This document shows, piece by piece, positions 1 through 6,159 of a DNA stretch of 16,131 nucleotides. The DNA is taken from assembly GCA_030042575.1 (NCBI GenBank), contig JASHZK010000020.1, positions 1 through 16,131 of the forward strand, in the 5' to 3' direction. Origin of the DNA: Acidimicrobiales bacterium (GTDB taxonomy: Bacteria > Actinomycetota > Acidimicrobiia > Acidimicrobiales > UBA8190). The translations under genes and the position numbers were made by a program. Numbering within the stretch: position 1 is the first letter of the stretch; each line of letters opens with the position of its first letter. The notes beneath the pieces were generated by a model that saw only the letters and a list, made by a program, of their open reading frames with translations, had not been told where the DNA came from and did not search any database.

Positions 1-609
1 GTCGATGGTGCCGCTGTTGGTGACGTCGACGTCGTTCCAGAAGACGCTGGTGGCGGCGGCCAGCTCCATGGTGCCGTCGTTCACGATGGCGCCCTGGTAG
101 CCGAGGTAGGCGATGTTGGCCGTCCCCGAGGTGTCGAGCTGGCCGCCACTTTCGACCTCCAGAGTCACTCCGGAGGAATCCTCGAGCTGGGCGTTGCCCG
201 AAGAGGTGGTCTCCACGTCGACGATCCCGTCGGACTCCACGTAGGAGTCACCGGTCGTGAGGGCGAACGTCGAGGCCTCGACGTCGAGGGTCGCCGTGTC
301 GGTGGCGGAGGAGCCGACGACGACGATCGACTCGACGGTCTCGTTCGAGCTCATGGCGACCGACACCGGGGAGGAGGTCGCCTCGATGCACACCGCGTCG
401 GCCGACGTCGGCACGCCCTCGGACCAGTCGGATGAATCCGTCCAACTTCCCGACGTGCCGGTCCACGTGTCGCCGGTGCAGGATTGGGCGGATGCCGAGG
501 TGGCGGCTACCAGGGAGACAACCGCCATCGTGCCGAGCACCAGTGCACACGCCAACAAGCTGACCGCGACGCGACGCAGTGCTGGCCGTAGAAGCTGAAC
601 CTTCGACAT
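1..609 (-). CDS. Secreted repetitive (probable beta-solenoid) protein, 5' part only
   Basis: The frame is open from an ATG at 609-607 down to the left edge (203 residues seen, C-terminus missing). The start is supported by a strong purine-rich SD, GGAGGGGG, 7 nt upstream at 617-624. Residues 1-41 form a Sec-type signal peptide: basic MSKVQLLRPALRR, a long hydrophobic core, and an ASA cleavage site before Gln42. The mature start carries the pattern TWTG-SGSWTDSSDWSEGVPTSAD, which resembles the W-x-SGSW-x-NW-x-G-x-P-x-AD lead-in found before passenger beta-helix regions of autotransporter-like and other exported proteins. After this come Ser/Thr/Asp/Val-rich short beta repeats (V-x-S-x-G-x-L-D-T-S-G). 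Cys44 and Cys74 may form a disulfide. Lys and Arg are almost absent from the mature part, as is common in secreted solenoids. Function is unknown; surface adhesin or polysaccharide-binding roles are guesses. Confidence 0.85.
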   Translation of the reverse strand, partial: MSKVQLLRPALRRVAVSLLACALVLGTMAVVSLVAATSASAQSCTGDTWTGTSGSWTDSSDWSEGVPTSADAVCIEATSSPVSVAMSSNETVESIVVVGSSATDTATLDVEASTFALTTGDSYVESDGIVDVETTSSGNAQLEDSSGVTLEVESGGQLDTSGTANIAYLGYQGAIVNDGTMELAAATSVFWNDVDVTNSGTID

Positions 610-616
610 TGTCAAT

Positions 617-624
617 CCCCCTCC
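617..624 (-). promoter_or_regulatory. Shine-Dalgarno site of the secreted protein
   Basis: GGAGGGGG on the minus strand lies 7 nt before the ATG at 609. It fixes the start of the left-edge gene. Confidence 0.7.
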
Positions 625-655
625 ACGCATCCGCCTCACCGCGCAGGCGGCCCTA

Positions 656-698
656 GCAATTCACATCCCGATCGAATTGCACCAGGGACTTTGGTCCC
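656..698. promoter_or_regulatory. Two adjacent inverted repeats in the leader of the secreted-protein gene
   Basis: First dyad: GCAATTC (656-662), 11-nt spacer, GAATTGC (674-680). Second: GGGAC (685-689), TTTG loop, GTCCC (694-698). Both lie 47-90 bp upstream of the minus-strand start at 609, so they could be leader hairpins or an operator. No known regulator box was recognised. Confidence 0.3.
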
Positions 699-835
699 AT
701 CTGGTGGCCGGCGAAATGAGATTGTCTCGCGCGGTGGCAGTACGACACACAACGTGGCCGATCGGACATGATGCGTTCTTGTCCGCTGCACCTCAACCAT
801 AGACAGGTACAACAACAATTCGCTCGTGCCACCTT

Positions 836-858
836 GTACTCGTTAGCCAGACGAGTAC
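836..858. promoter_or_regulatory. 23-bp dyad, operator-like
   Basis: A perfect inverted repeat GTACTCGT-N7-ACGAGTAC, with arms at 836-843 and 851-858 about 230 bp upstream of the secreted-protein start. The 8-bp arms and 7-nt spacer suit a dimeric DNA-binding protein. The binding protein is unknown. Confidence 0.35.
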
Positions 859-1107
859 CAGCGACCTTCCGCAACTGGAACATCCGGATGGTGAGACGCA
901 CATCGGTCGGACTCACGCGCCAAAGTGTCGAGAACCTCGTCGGGTTCCTCGCGCCACGTCGCGACATCTCGGCTCGCAATGACCATTGCTGCAGCTGCGC
1001 CGGCTGTAGGTTCTGCGCTCCCTCGACCCGACGACATGTGACTCACCAGACACACGGGAACGGATCGACGCCCGTACATCCCGACTCGATCACCACGTAC
1101 CGGGCGG

Positions 1108-1173
1108 ATCGATCGGGTCGGTGAGGCACATCGATCGGGTCGGTGCCGCCGATCGATCGGGTCTCCCCATGCG
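1108..1173. repeat. Three tandem 22-bp direct repeats
   Basis: Units begin at 1108, 1130 and 1152, an exact 22-bp period. Units 1 and 2 share the 16-bp core ATCGATCGGGTCGGTG; unit 3 keeps ATCGATCGGGTC and then diverges. The core contains the palindromes ATCGAT and CGATCG. The period is about two helical turns, so copies would face the same side of the DNA. They sit about 190 bp upstream of the tRNA gene and about 500 bp upstream of the divergent secreted-protein gene. A regulator-binding array is possible. Iterons of a replication origin are less likely because no replication gene is present. Confidence 0.75.
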
Positions 1174-1364
1174 GCTGACGGAAAGCGACCAAAGACGACC
1201 TCGGCCGCGAGCCCGGCGCCAACGGGGTCCTCGGGAGCGGAGCGAGCACGCACAGGTGGTCTAACGTCGCGCCTGCCACCCCCCACCTGGCAAGGAAGCC
1301 TTGTTCCCCCGCTGGTGCTCACGGGAGGTGATCGGGGGGACGCGCTCTGGGCGTTTTCCCAGCT

Positions 1365-1451
1365 GGAGGAGTGCGAGAGCGGACGAATCGGACGGTCTCG
1401 AAAACCGTTGTGGTCGTTAGGCCACCGTGGGTTCGAATCCCACCTCCTCCG
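1365..1451 (+). tRNA. tRNA-Ser (anticodon CGA)
   Basis: An 87-nt class II tRNA. The acceptor stem GGAGGAG (1365-1371) pairs with CTCCTCC (1444-1450), and the discriminator is G1451, as usual for serine. The anticodon arm is ACGGT-CTCGAAA-ACCGT, with anticodon CGA reading UCG. A long variable arm follows, then the T arm GTGGG-TTCGAAT-CCCAC. No 3' CCA is encoded, so it would be added post-transcriptionally. It is convergent with the MFS transporter gene 36 bp away. No integrase gene or second copy of the tRNA 3' end suggests use as an attachment site here. Confidence 0.95.
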
Positions 1452-1487
1452 CTGCTGCTGCCGGCGGTCAGCGCCAGCTCCCCTTCG

Positions 1488-2801
1488 TCAGGCGACGTGG
1501 GACCGGGACTTCGCCGGTGAGGGCGGCCAGCGAGGTGGCTCGGGTGCTGACCGACGCTCAGGTGCCGCTCGACGCTCGGGTGCTGATCGACGCTCGGTGG
1601 CGAACCACAGGGCCAGCGCCCCCAGGGCGAAGGCCCCCCCTACCAGGCACACCCCGTCCCATCCCAAGCTGTCGTAGGCGAAGGCCGACCCGGCGGAGCC
1701 GATTCCACCGCCGACGAAATAGAGGACCATGTAAGCCGAGGTCAGGCGGCTGCGAGCCTCGGGGCGCAGCTTGTAGATCTCGCCCTGGTTGGTGATGTGC
1801 AGGCCCTGGACACCGACGTCCAGCGCGGCGATGCCGCAGATCAAGGCGACGAGCGAGGCGTGCCCCCACCACAGAAGGAGCCACGACGCCACCAACAGCG
1901 AAGCCGTCCCCAACGTGGTGCGCCGGGCCCACCCCCGGTCCGACAGACGGCCGGCGCCCGTGGCGGCCACGGCCCCTGCCGCTCCCACCAGTCCGAACAG
2001 TCCGATCACCGGCGTCGAGTAGTGGTAGTGCCTGGCCAGGAGAAAGGCCATCGAGGTCCAAAAAGCGCTGAAGGTGCCGAAGGAGAGCAACCCGTACTGG
2101 GCGCGTCGGCGCAGCACGGGCTCCTCGGCCAGCAGGCGAAAGACCGATCCGACCAGCGCCGGGTAGCGCAAGGTGGTGGCCTGGCGCCACGCGGGCAGGG
2201 TGGCCCGGACCACCAGGGCCTGCACGAACATGGCGGCGGCGGCCGCCACGTACACCACCCGGAATCCGCCGACTCCGGCCACCGCCCCCGACACCGTCCG
2301 GGCCAGCAAGATGCCCACGAGCAACCCGCTCATGACCATGCCCACCACCCGGCCGCGCTCGTGGTCGGGGGCCAGTGAGGCGGAGAACGGCACCAGCACC
2401 TGGGCGAGCACCGAGAAGGCCCCTACCGCCGCGGCGGCCGGCAGCAGCACGCTTCCCGACGGCGCCGAGGCCATGACCAGCAGGGCCGCCGACACGGCCA
2501 GGCTGAGCACGACGATCAACCGGCGTCGCTCCCACAGGTCGCCCAGGGGCAAGAAGAACAGCAGCCCGCAGGCGTAGCCCACCTGGGCGAAGGTGACGAT
2601 CAGACCCGCCTGCCCCGTGCCCATGTGCAGGCTCCGGCCGATGATCGGCAGTAGCGGCTGGGCGTAGTAGTTGTTGGCCACGGCCAAGCCGGTGCACAGC
2701 GCCATGACCGCCACCAGGCTGCGGCTCAACCGGCCCCGGTGGTCCAACAACCCCGATGCCCCTTGGAGGTCCCCCGGGGGCGGCGGGCGCTCCTGCGTCA
2801 C
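1488..2801 (-). CDS. MFS transporter, 12-TM (drug/metabolite efflux type)
   Basis: Major facilitator superfamily protein of 437 residues. The first membrane segment (about residues 28-48) ends in NNYYAQPLLPIIG, typical of one MFS_1 subgroup of putative efflux carriers. The loop between TM2 and TM3 carries the MFS motif A-like string LGDLWERRRLI. A second similar stretch, GRLSDRGWARR, follows TM8, as expected from the internal duplication. Successive hydrophobic segments fit 12 TM helices. The GTG at 2801 is the only upstream start that keeps a short N-terminal tail, but no clear SD is visible. A hairpin lies between it and the thioesterase gene. The C-terminus ends in an unusual Arg/Pro/Ala/Ser tail built from an 18-bp DNA repeat. 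The substrate is unknown. Confidence 0.85.
   Translation of the reverse strand: MTQERPPPPGDLQGASGLLDHRGRLSRSLVAVMALCTGLAVANNYYAQPLLPIIGRSLHMGTGQAGLIVTFAQVGYACGLLFFLPLGDLWERRRLIVVLSLAVSAALLVMASAPSGSVLLPAAAAVGAFSVLAQVLVPFSASLAPDHERGRVVGMVMSGLLVGILLARTVSGAVAGVGGFRVVYVAAAAAMFVQALVVRATLPAWRQATTLRYPALVGSVFRLLAEEPVLRRRAQYGLLSFGTFSAFWTSMAFLLARHYHYSTPVIGLFGLVGAAGAVAATGAGRLSDRGWARRTTLGTASLLVASWLLLWWGHASLVALICGIAALDVGVQGLHITNQGEIYKLRPEARSRLTSAYMVLYFVGGGIGSAGSAFAYDSLGWDGVCLVGGAFALGALALWFATERRSAPERRAAPERRSAPEPPRWPPSPAKSRSHVA
1538..1600. repeat. 18-bp minisatellite inside the MFS gene tail
   Basis: Three full units (1538-1555, 1556-1573, 1574-1591) plus a partial fourth of a unit like GCTCGGGTGCTGACCGAC. 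In the MFS reading frame they encode repeated APERR(S/A) hexapeptides at the cytoplasmic C-terminus. Because the unit is a multiple of three, copy-number change would keep the frame. Confidence 0.7.
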
Positions 2802-2826
2802 CGGGTGGTCATACCACTGTGCCGCG

Positions 2827-2852
2827 TCCCCCCGATGACCGCTTGGGGGGGT
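2827..2852 (-). terminator. GC hairpin between thioesterase and MFS genes (possible terminator)
   Basis: CCCCCC (2828-2833) can pair with GGGGGGG (2845-2851) across an 11-nt loop, starting about 5 nt after the thioesterase stop. No U tract follows, so it could be a weak terminator, an attenuator or a processing site. Confidence 0.3.
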
Positions 2853-2855
2853 CGC

Positions 2856-3923
2856 TCAGTCGCCCGCCAGGTCGGACAGATCGGCGCGTCGGCCGGGAAG
2901 CAGCAGCGCCGACGACGTGGCCATGGCCAGCACCTTGTCCTTGTCGTCGGTCACCTGGGCCCAGGCCGCCGTCATGTGATGGCCACGGTGGGTCACGGTG
3001 GCATCGGCGCTGAGCAGCCTGCCGTCGGCCGCCACAGGACGGACGTACTGCACACGCAGGTCGAGGGTGGCCAGGGCCGTGCCAGACGGCAGGGTGGTGG
3101 TCATGGCGCCGGCCATGGACAGGTCGGCCAACATGGCCACCACACCGCCCTGCATGGCTCCGGTGGGCGGGGTGAGCCACTTGGAGGCCGGCATCGTGAA
3201 GGTGCAGGTGCCCTCGCCCGCCTCCGTCGGCCTGGCCCCGGTCAGCTGCGACAGCGGCGGCAGGGGAAGGCCACCTTCGACCAGTTCGCGCATGATGTCG
3301 AGGCCGCTCAACTTGTCGAAGACGTCCTGGGAGAGCACCTCTCCCTCGACCGGACGAGCAAAGGGAGCCACGTAGTCGGCATCGTCGGGCTCGATCTCGA
3401 CCAGCTCGGTGACGTCGGGGGGCGGAGGCACGTCCTCGAGCGGCGGGAACACCAGGCACCACGAGCTGCAGTGGGCCACCGAGCGGCCGTCTCCGTCGGT
3501 GACCGTCGTCTCCGACAATGCCATGCGCCGGCCCACGTGGACGTTGTGGGCCCTTGACGTGAGCATGCCCCGGCCCGGAGCCGGGCGGATCATGTTCACC
3601 GACAGTTCGGTGGTGGTGCAGCGGACCGCCGGCCCCAGCACCGTCTGGATGGCGCAGCCGAGAGCCGCGTCGCCCAGGATGGCGACGACGCCGCCGGGCA
3701 CGGGGCCCTGCGACGGCGCCAGCCAGCCGGTCACGGGCATGGCGAAGGTGGCCACGCCGGGACCGAACGCCGTGGCGTGCAGGCCTGTGAGGTAGCTGAG
3801 CGGCGCACGGGGAAGCTTGCCGGCCAGGAGGAGACGGAGTCGGTCCAGGCCGGCCAGTCCGGCCAGTTCGGCACCGAAGGCGCCGCCCCTTACCGGTTCG
3901 GTCCAGATGCCCTCGCCACCCAT
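2856..3923 (-). CDS. Double-hotdog PaaI-type thioesterase-like protein
   Basis: A 355-residue protein made of two tandem hotdog (4HBT/PaaI) domains, at about residues 25-160 and 205-343. Each starts with a G-L-D-x-(L/I)-x(4)-(A/E)-G-x-L-P-x-(A/P)-(P/L)-x-x-(Y/Q)-L-T-G pattern and contains the helix-start signature P-G-G-V-V-A-I-L-G-D-A (Asp85) or Q-G-G-V-V-A-M-L-A-D-L (Asp267). This is where PaaI-type enzymes keep their active-site acidic residue. Most PaaI enzymes are about 140-residue subunits that dimerise, so the fusion would form a pseudo-dimer. Acyl-CoA thioester hydrolysis is inferred from the family. The start is the ATG at 3923 because GGAG lies 6 nt upstream of it. A GTG at 3944 in the same frame would add seven residues but has no spaced SD. 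Confidence 0.85.
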   Translation of the reverse strand: MGGEGIWTEPVRGGAFGAELAGLAGLDRLRLLLAGKLPRAPLSYLTGLHATAFGPGVATFAMPVTGWLAPSQGPVPGGVVAILGDAALGCAIQTVLGPAVRCTTTELSVNMIRPAPGRGMLTSRAHNVHVGRRMALSETTVTDGDGRSVAHCSSWCLVFPPLEDVPPPPDVTELVEIEPDDADYVAPFARPVEGEVLSQDVFDKLSGLDIMRELVEGGLPLPPLSQLTGARPTEAGEGTCTFTMPASKWLTPPTGAMQGGVVAMLADLSMAGAMTTTLPSGTALATLDLRVQYVRPVAADGRLLSADATVTHRGHHMTAAWAQVTDDKDKVLAMATSSALLLPGRRADLSDLAGD

Positions 3924-3929
3924 CTCCTG

Positions 3930-3933
3930 CTCC
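3930..3933 (-). promoter_or_regulatory. SD deciding the thioesterase start
   Basis: GGAG on the minus strand, 6 nt before the ATG at 3923. It favours this start over the GTG at 3944. Confidence 0.5.
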
Positions 3934-3976
3934 GACCTCGCCACCCCACCTTACGACGACCAGACCGAAGAGGCCC

Positions 3977-4058
3977 GTGGGACGGGAAGAGGGCGCCGGC
4001 CTCGTGGGATCGCGGGAAGAGGCAACAGGCTGTGGGACGGGAGGAGGGCGCCGGCCCC
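3977..4058. repeat. Pair of 27-bp imperfect direct repeats between hydrolase and thioesterase genes
   Basis: Copies at 3977-4003 and 4032-4058 start 55 bp apart and differ at only about two positions. Both contain GTGGGACGGGA followed by GAGGGCGCCGGCC. They fill most of the 153-bp gap upstream of the thioesterase gene (3924-4076), which is the only long gap in this minus-strand block. They may therefore mark a promoter or transcript boundary. Confidence 0.55.
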
Positions 4059-4076
4059 GGGTGGCCCGGCAGAGGG

Positions 4077-4805
4077 TCAGCCGGCGAAAGCGCTCAGGTG
4101 CAGGTCGAGGAGGTGGGCCACGAACAGGCGCGGGTTCTGGAACATCCAGTCGTGATCGACCGGGCGGCCGTCGGGCGAACGGGCCACCGTGAAGGTGGCG
4201 CCCAGCCGCTTGGCGAACTCCTCGCCGTCTTGGCGCGACAGGATCGAGTCGCGGCTGGCCCACAGCACGTGCGAGGGGATGCCCGCCTCGCACACCTCCT
4301 CGGCCGGGCCATCACGGGTGGAACGGAACCCCCACCAGGCGGCCTCCGCCATCTGACGCGGATGGGCCAGCCATTCGCTGGCGAAGGCCACGGTCGCCGA
4401 GGCGGTGACCAGGTACAAGAGGCCCCACGGGTGACGAAGGGCCTCGTCGGCCAGTCCCCAGGCCTCGGAGACGGCCAGCGTGTCGGAGAAGACCAGCTCG
4501 GTGACCCGCTCGGGATGACGGGCGGCGAAGCCCAGCTCGATCCCGCCGCCGAAGGAGTGTCCTATGACACTGACCCGCCCGAGCCCGAACTCGTCCAGGG
4601 TGGCGGCCAGCGCACCGACGACTCGGCCGTGGTCCCACCGGCCCCGCACGTCGAAGAGGTCGGGGACCAACACCCGACACCGGTCGGCCATGAGCTCGGC
4701 GGTGTGGCGGTAGACGAAGGGGCGCATGCCGTAACCGTGCAAGAGCACGACCGGCGGCCCGGAACCGACGTCGACCGGGACCCCCAGACGTTGGGAGGAG
4801 CTCAG
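4077..4805 (-). CDS. Alpha/beta-hydrolase; start codon uncertain (possible CTG)
   Basis: An alpha/beta-hydrolase fold protein, about 242 residues if started at CTG 4805-4803. It shows the oxyanion motif VVLLHGYG (about 19-26), the nucleophile elbow GHSFGGG (Ser84), and a late WASRDS-x-L (Asp186) and DHDW (His218), completing a Ser-Asp-His triad. The substrate cannot be read from the sequence. The frame is open far upstream but there overlaps the lipoprotein gene and gives implausible sequence. No ATG, GTG or TTG lies between that overlap and the GTG at Val20, which would start inside the first visible beta strand. A CTG overlapping the lipoprotein stop (CTGA) is the best-placed candidate and would be translationally coupled. 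A sequencing frameshift or a truncated N-terminus are alternatives. It lies last in the tight block beginning with the MarP-like gene. Confidence 0.8.
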   Translation of the reverse strand: MSSSQRLGVPVDVGSGPPVVLLHGYGMRPFVYRHTAELMADRCRVLVPDLFDVRGRWDHGRVVGALAATLDEFGLGRVSVIGHSFGGGIELGFAARHPERVTELVFSDTLAVSEAWGLADEALRHPWGLLYLVTASATVAFASEWLAHPRQMAEAAWWGFRSTRDGPAEEVCEAGIPSHVLWASRDSILSRQDGEEFAKRLGATFTVARSPDGRPVDHDWMFQNPRLFVAHLLDLHLSAFAG

Positions 4806-5173
4806 GACTGGACGACGATCAGGCCGGTGACCAGGCTCATGGTGTCGCGGTAGCGATAGGTGCCCGGCACCGAGAACGTGTGCGACCAGCTGCCGCTGTC
4901 CATGGTGGGGCTGTGGAACTGGGCGAAGGTGATGTTGGCGGCGGAGATCTCCTGCCACTTCCACTCCACCGTTTGCCCGGCCGTGATGGTCACCCGGCCC
5001 GGTTCGATGCTGTCGTAGAGCAGGTGGACCACGGCCGACGGGGCCGACGGGGTGCCGGAGGACGAGGTCGAGCCCAGCGGCAGGTTGGCAGGCATGCCAC
5101 AGGCGGCAAGGCCCAGCGCCGTAGCGGGGGCGAGAAGGAACAGCGGCCAGGTGCGGGACATGGCGGCAATCAT
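4802..5173 (-). CDS. Cupredoxin-like lipoprotein with degenerate copper site
   Basis: A 123-residue exported lipoprotein. The signal peptide MIAAMSRTWPLFLLAPATAL ends in the lipobox GLAAC, making Cys25 the likely lipidated residue. A Ser/Pro/Gly linker follows, then one cupredoxin-like domain (about 48-122) with V-T-I-T-A-G-Q-T-V-E-W, S-G-S-W-S-H-T-F and P-G-T-Y-R-Y. In copper-binding relatives the last strand continues Y-x-C-x-x-H-x-x-M-x-G. Here it reads Y-R-D-T-M-S-L-V-T-G, so the Cys and His are absent, and the upstream His position is also not His. Type-1 copper binding therefore seems unlikely. The ATG at 5173 overlaps the MBL stop (ATGA), implying coupled translation. An alternative ATG at 5161 would shorten the N-terminus by four residues. 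Confidence 0.8.
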   Translation of the reverse strand: MIAAMSRTWPLFLLAPATALGLAACGMPANLPLGSTSSSGTPSAPSAVVHLLYDSIEPGRVTITAGQTVEWKWQEISAANITFAQFHSPTMDSGSWSHTFSVPGTYRYRDTMSLVTGLIVVQS

Positions 5174-6144
5174 CGCTGGCCGTGCTCGTGGCTGTCCATG
5201 CGGGCAGCCTCCCCGCGCCCCCGGGTGTCGAGCCAGCGCCGGAAGCCGGCGGCATTGGAGTGGACACCGCTCAGGGTCTCGAGCTTTTTGAGCTGGGCCG
5301 GGTCGCTGTGGGCGAAGTCCCCGGCGAAGGCCTCTTCCAGGGCGGCGGCGATGTCGCGGTTCTCGCTCCAGGCCTGTTCCGCCACCGCCGCCCACCGCAG
5401 GAGCGTCTCCTCGGCCTCGGCCAGCACGGCGTCGGGCTGGTCGAGCAGGCCGTAGTGGGCGAGGGCCAGCGCCGAGGGACGCCGCTCGGCGAAGCGGTGC
5501 AGGGAATGGCGGGCCAGCTCCAGGTCGAAGTCCGGTGGTGGCGTCGACGGACGCAGCACCCCGGCGTCGGGCAACCGCACCCCCACGGCGTCCCCGGCGA
5601 AGAGCACGCCGCTCTGCGAATCGTGCAGGCCCAGGTGGTGCTTGGCGTGCCCGGGGGAGTCGACGGCGGTGAGCACCCGGTCGGGGGCGATACGCACCGT
5701 CTCCCCGTCGAGGAGCACGCGGACACGCTCGGCCGGGGTGGGGTCCAGGCGCCCGTAGAGCGAGTCGAGGAGCGGACCGTAGACCCGTGCCGCCGAGTCC
5801 ACCAGGCGGGCCGGGTCGACCAGATGGCGCGCCCCTTTCTCGTGGACGTAGACGGTGGCGGCCGGAAAGGCCCGGGCCACGTCGCCCACGCCGCCGGCGT
5901 GGTCCAGGTGGATGTGGGTGACGGCCACCCCGGCCAGCTCGCCAGGACCCACGCCCAGCGAAGCCAACGAGGCGAGCAGGGTGGGCACCGAGCTCTGGCT
6001 GCCCGTCTCCACCAGCACCGGCTCGTCGCCGGGGAGCAGGTAGCCGGCGGTGACTCGCTCCCAGCCGCCGAGAAGGGTGTCGATCTCGATCACCCCGGGA
6101 ACGATCTCCCGTGTCGAGACGGTCACCGGTTCACGTCCGCCCAT
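5170..6144 (-). CDS. Metallo-beta-lactamase-fold hydrolase
   Basis: A 324-residue MBL-fold protein with the full set of dinuclear metal ligands: THIHLDHAGG gives His77, His79, Asp81 and His82; SPGHA gives His166; FAGDAVG gives Asp185; and ALAHYG gives His230. The C-terminal 90 residues form a helical extension, as in many glyoxalase-II-like and lactonase-like subfamilies. No signal peptide is seen, so it is probably cytoplasmic. The specific substrate is unknown; hydrolysis of a thioester, lactone or ester is typical of the family. It starts 15 nt after the glucose-dehydrogenase-like gene ends and overlaps the lipoprotein gene by 4 nt. An in-frame GTG seven codons in is a possible alternative start. 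Confidence 0.88.
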   Translation of the reverse strand: MGGREPVTVSTREIVPGVIEIDTLLGGWERVTAGYLLPGDEPVLVETGSQSSVPTLLASLASLGVGPGELAGVAVTHIHLDHAGGVGDVARAFPAATVYVHEKGARHLVDPARLVDSAARVYGPLLDSLYGRLDPTPAERVRVLLDGETVRIAPDRVLTAVDSPGHAKHHLGLHDSQSGVLFAGDAVGVRLPDAGVLRPSTPPPDFDLELARHSLHRFAERRPSALALAHYGLLDQPDAVLAEAEETLLRWAAVAEQAWSENRDIAAALEEAFAGDFAHSDPAQLKKLETLSGVHSNAAGFRRWLDTRGRGEAARMDSHEHGQR

Positions 6145-6159
6145 CCCCGGCCGTGACGT

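Larger units (their letters stand above)
610..1364. other. Long non-coding region between secreted-protein gene and tRNA-Ser
   Basis: Open frames here are short, lack SD sites, have arginine/cysteine-rich translations and resemble no family I know, so I treat the 755 bp as non-coding. The part at about 610-1000 is clearly less GC-rich than the genes and carries several dyads (657-680, 685-698, 718-728, 836-858). The part at 1108-1173 carries three 22-bp tandem repeats. It must contain the minus-strand promoter of the secreted protein and the plus-strand promoter of the tRNA. I could not identify a convincing -35/-10 pair for either. Confidence 0.6.

Noticed and set aside
1108..1173. CRISPR array or replication origin
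   Set aside because: The repeats are contiguous 22-mers without spacers, and no cas, rep or dnaA gene is nearby.
843..1322. A possible 159-aa minus-strand protein in the long gap
   Set aside because: It covers the 22-bp repeats, has no SD and no recognisable motif, and its composition is that of a random frame.
1365..1451. tRNA-Ser as an integration site of a mobile element
   Set aside because: No integrase, no direct repeat of the tRNA 3' end and no foreign-looking gene block is present in the window.
2809..4293. Long minus-strand open frame overlapping the thioesterase gene
   Set aside because: Its translation is Arg/Pro/Gly/His-rich with no family signature and overlaps a clear double-hotdog gene; it is a high-GC shadow frame.
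5173..5395. N-terminal extension of the lipoprotein gene to an upstream start
   Set aside because: The extension would overlap the MBL gene, is Arg/Gly-rich, and would bury the obvious lipoprotein signal peptide.
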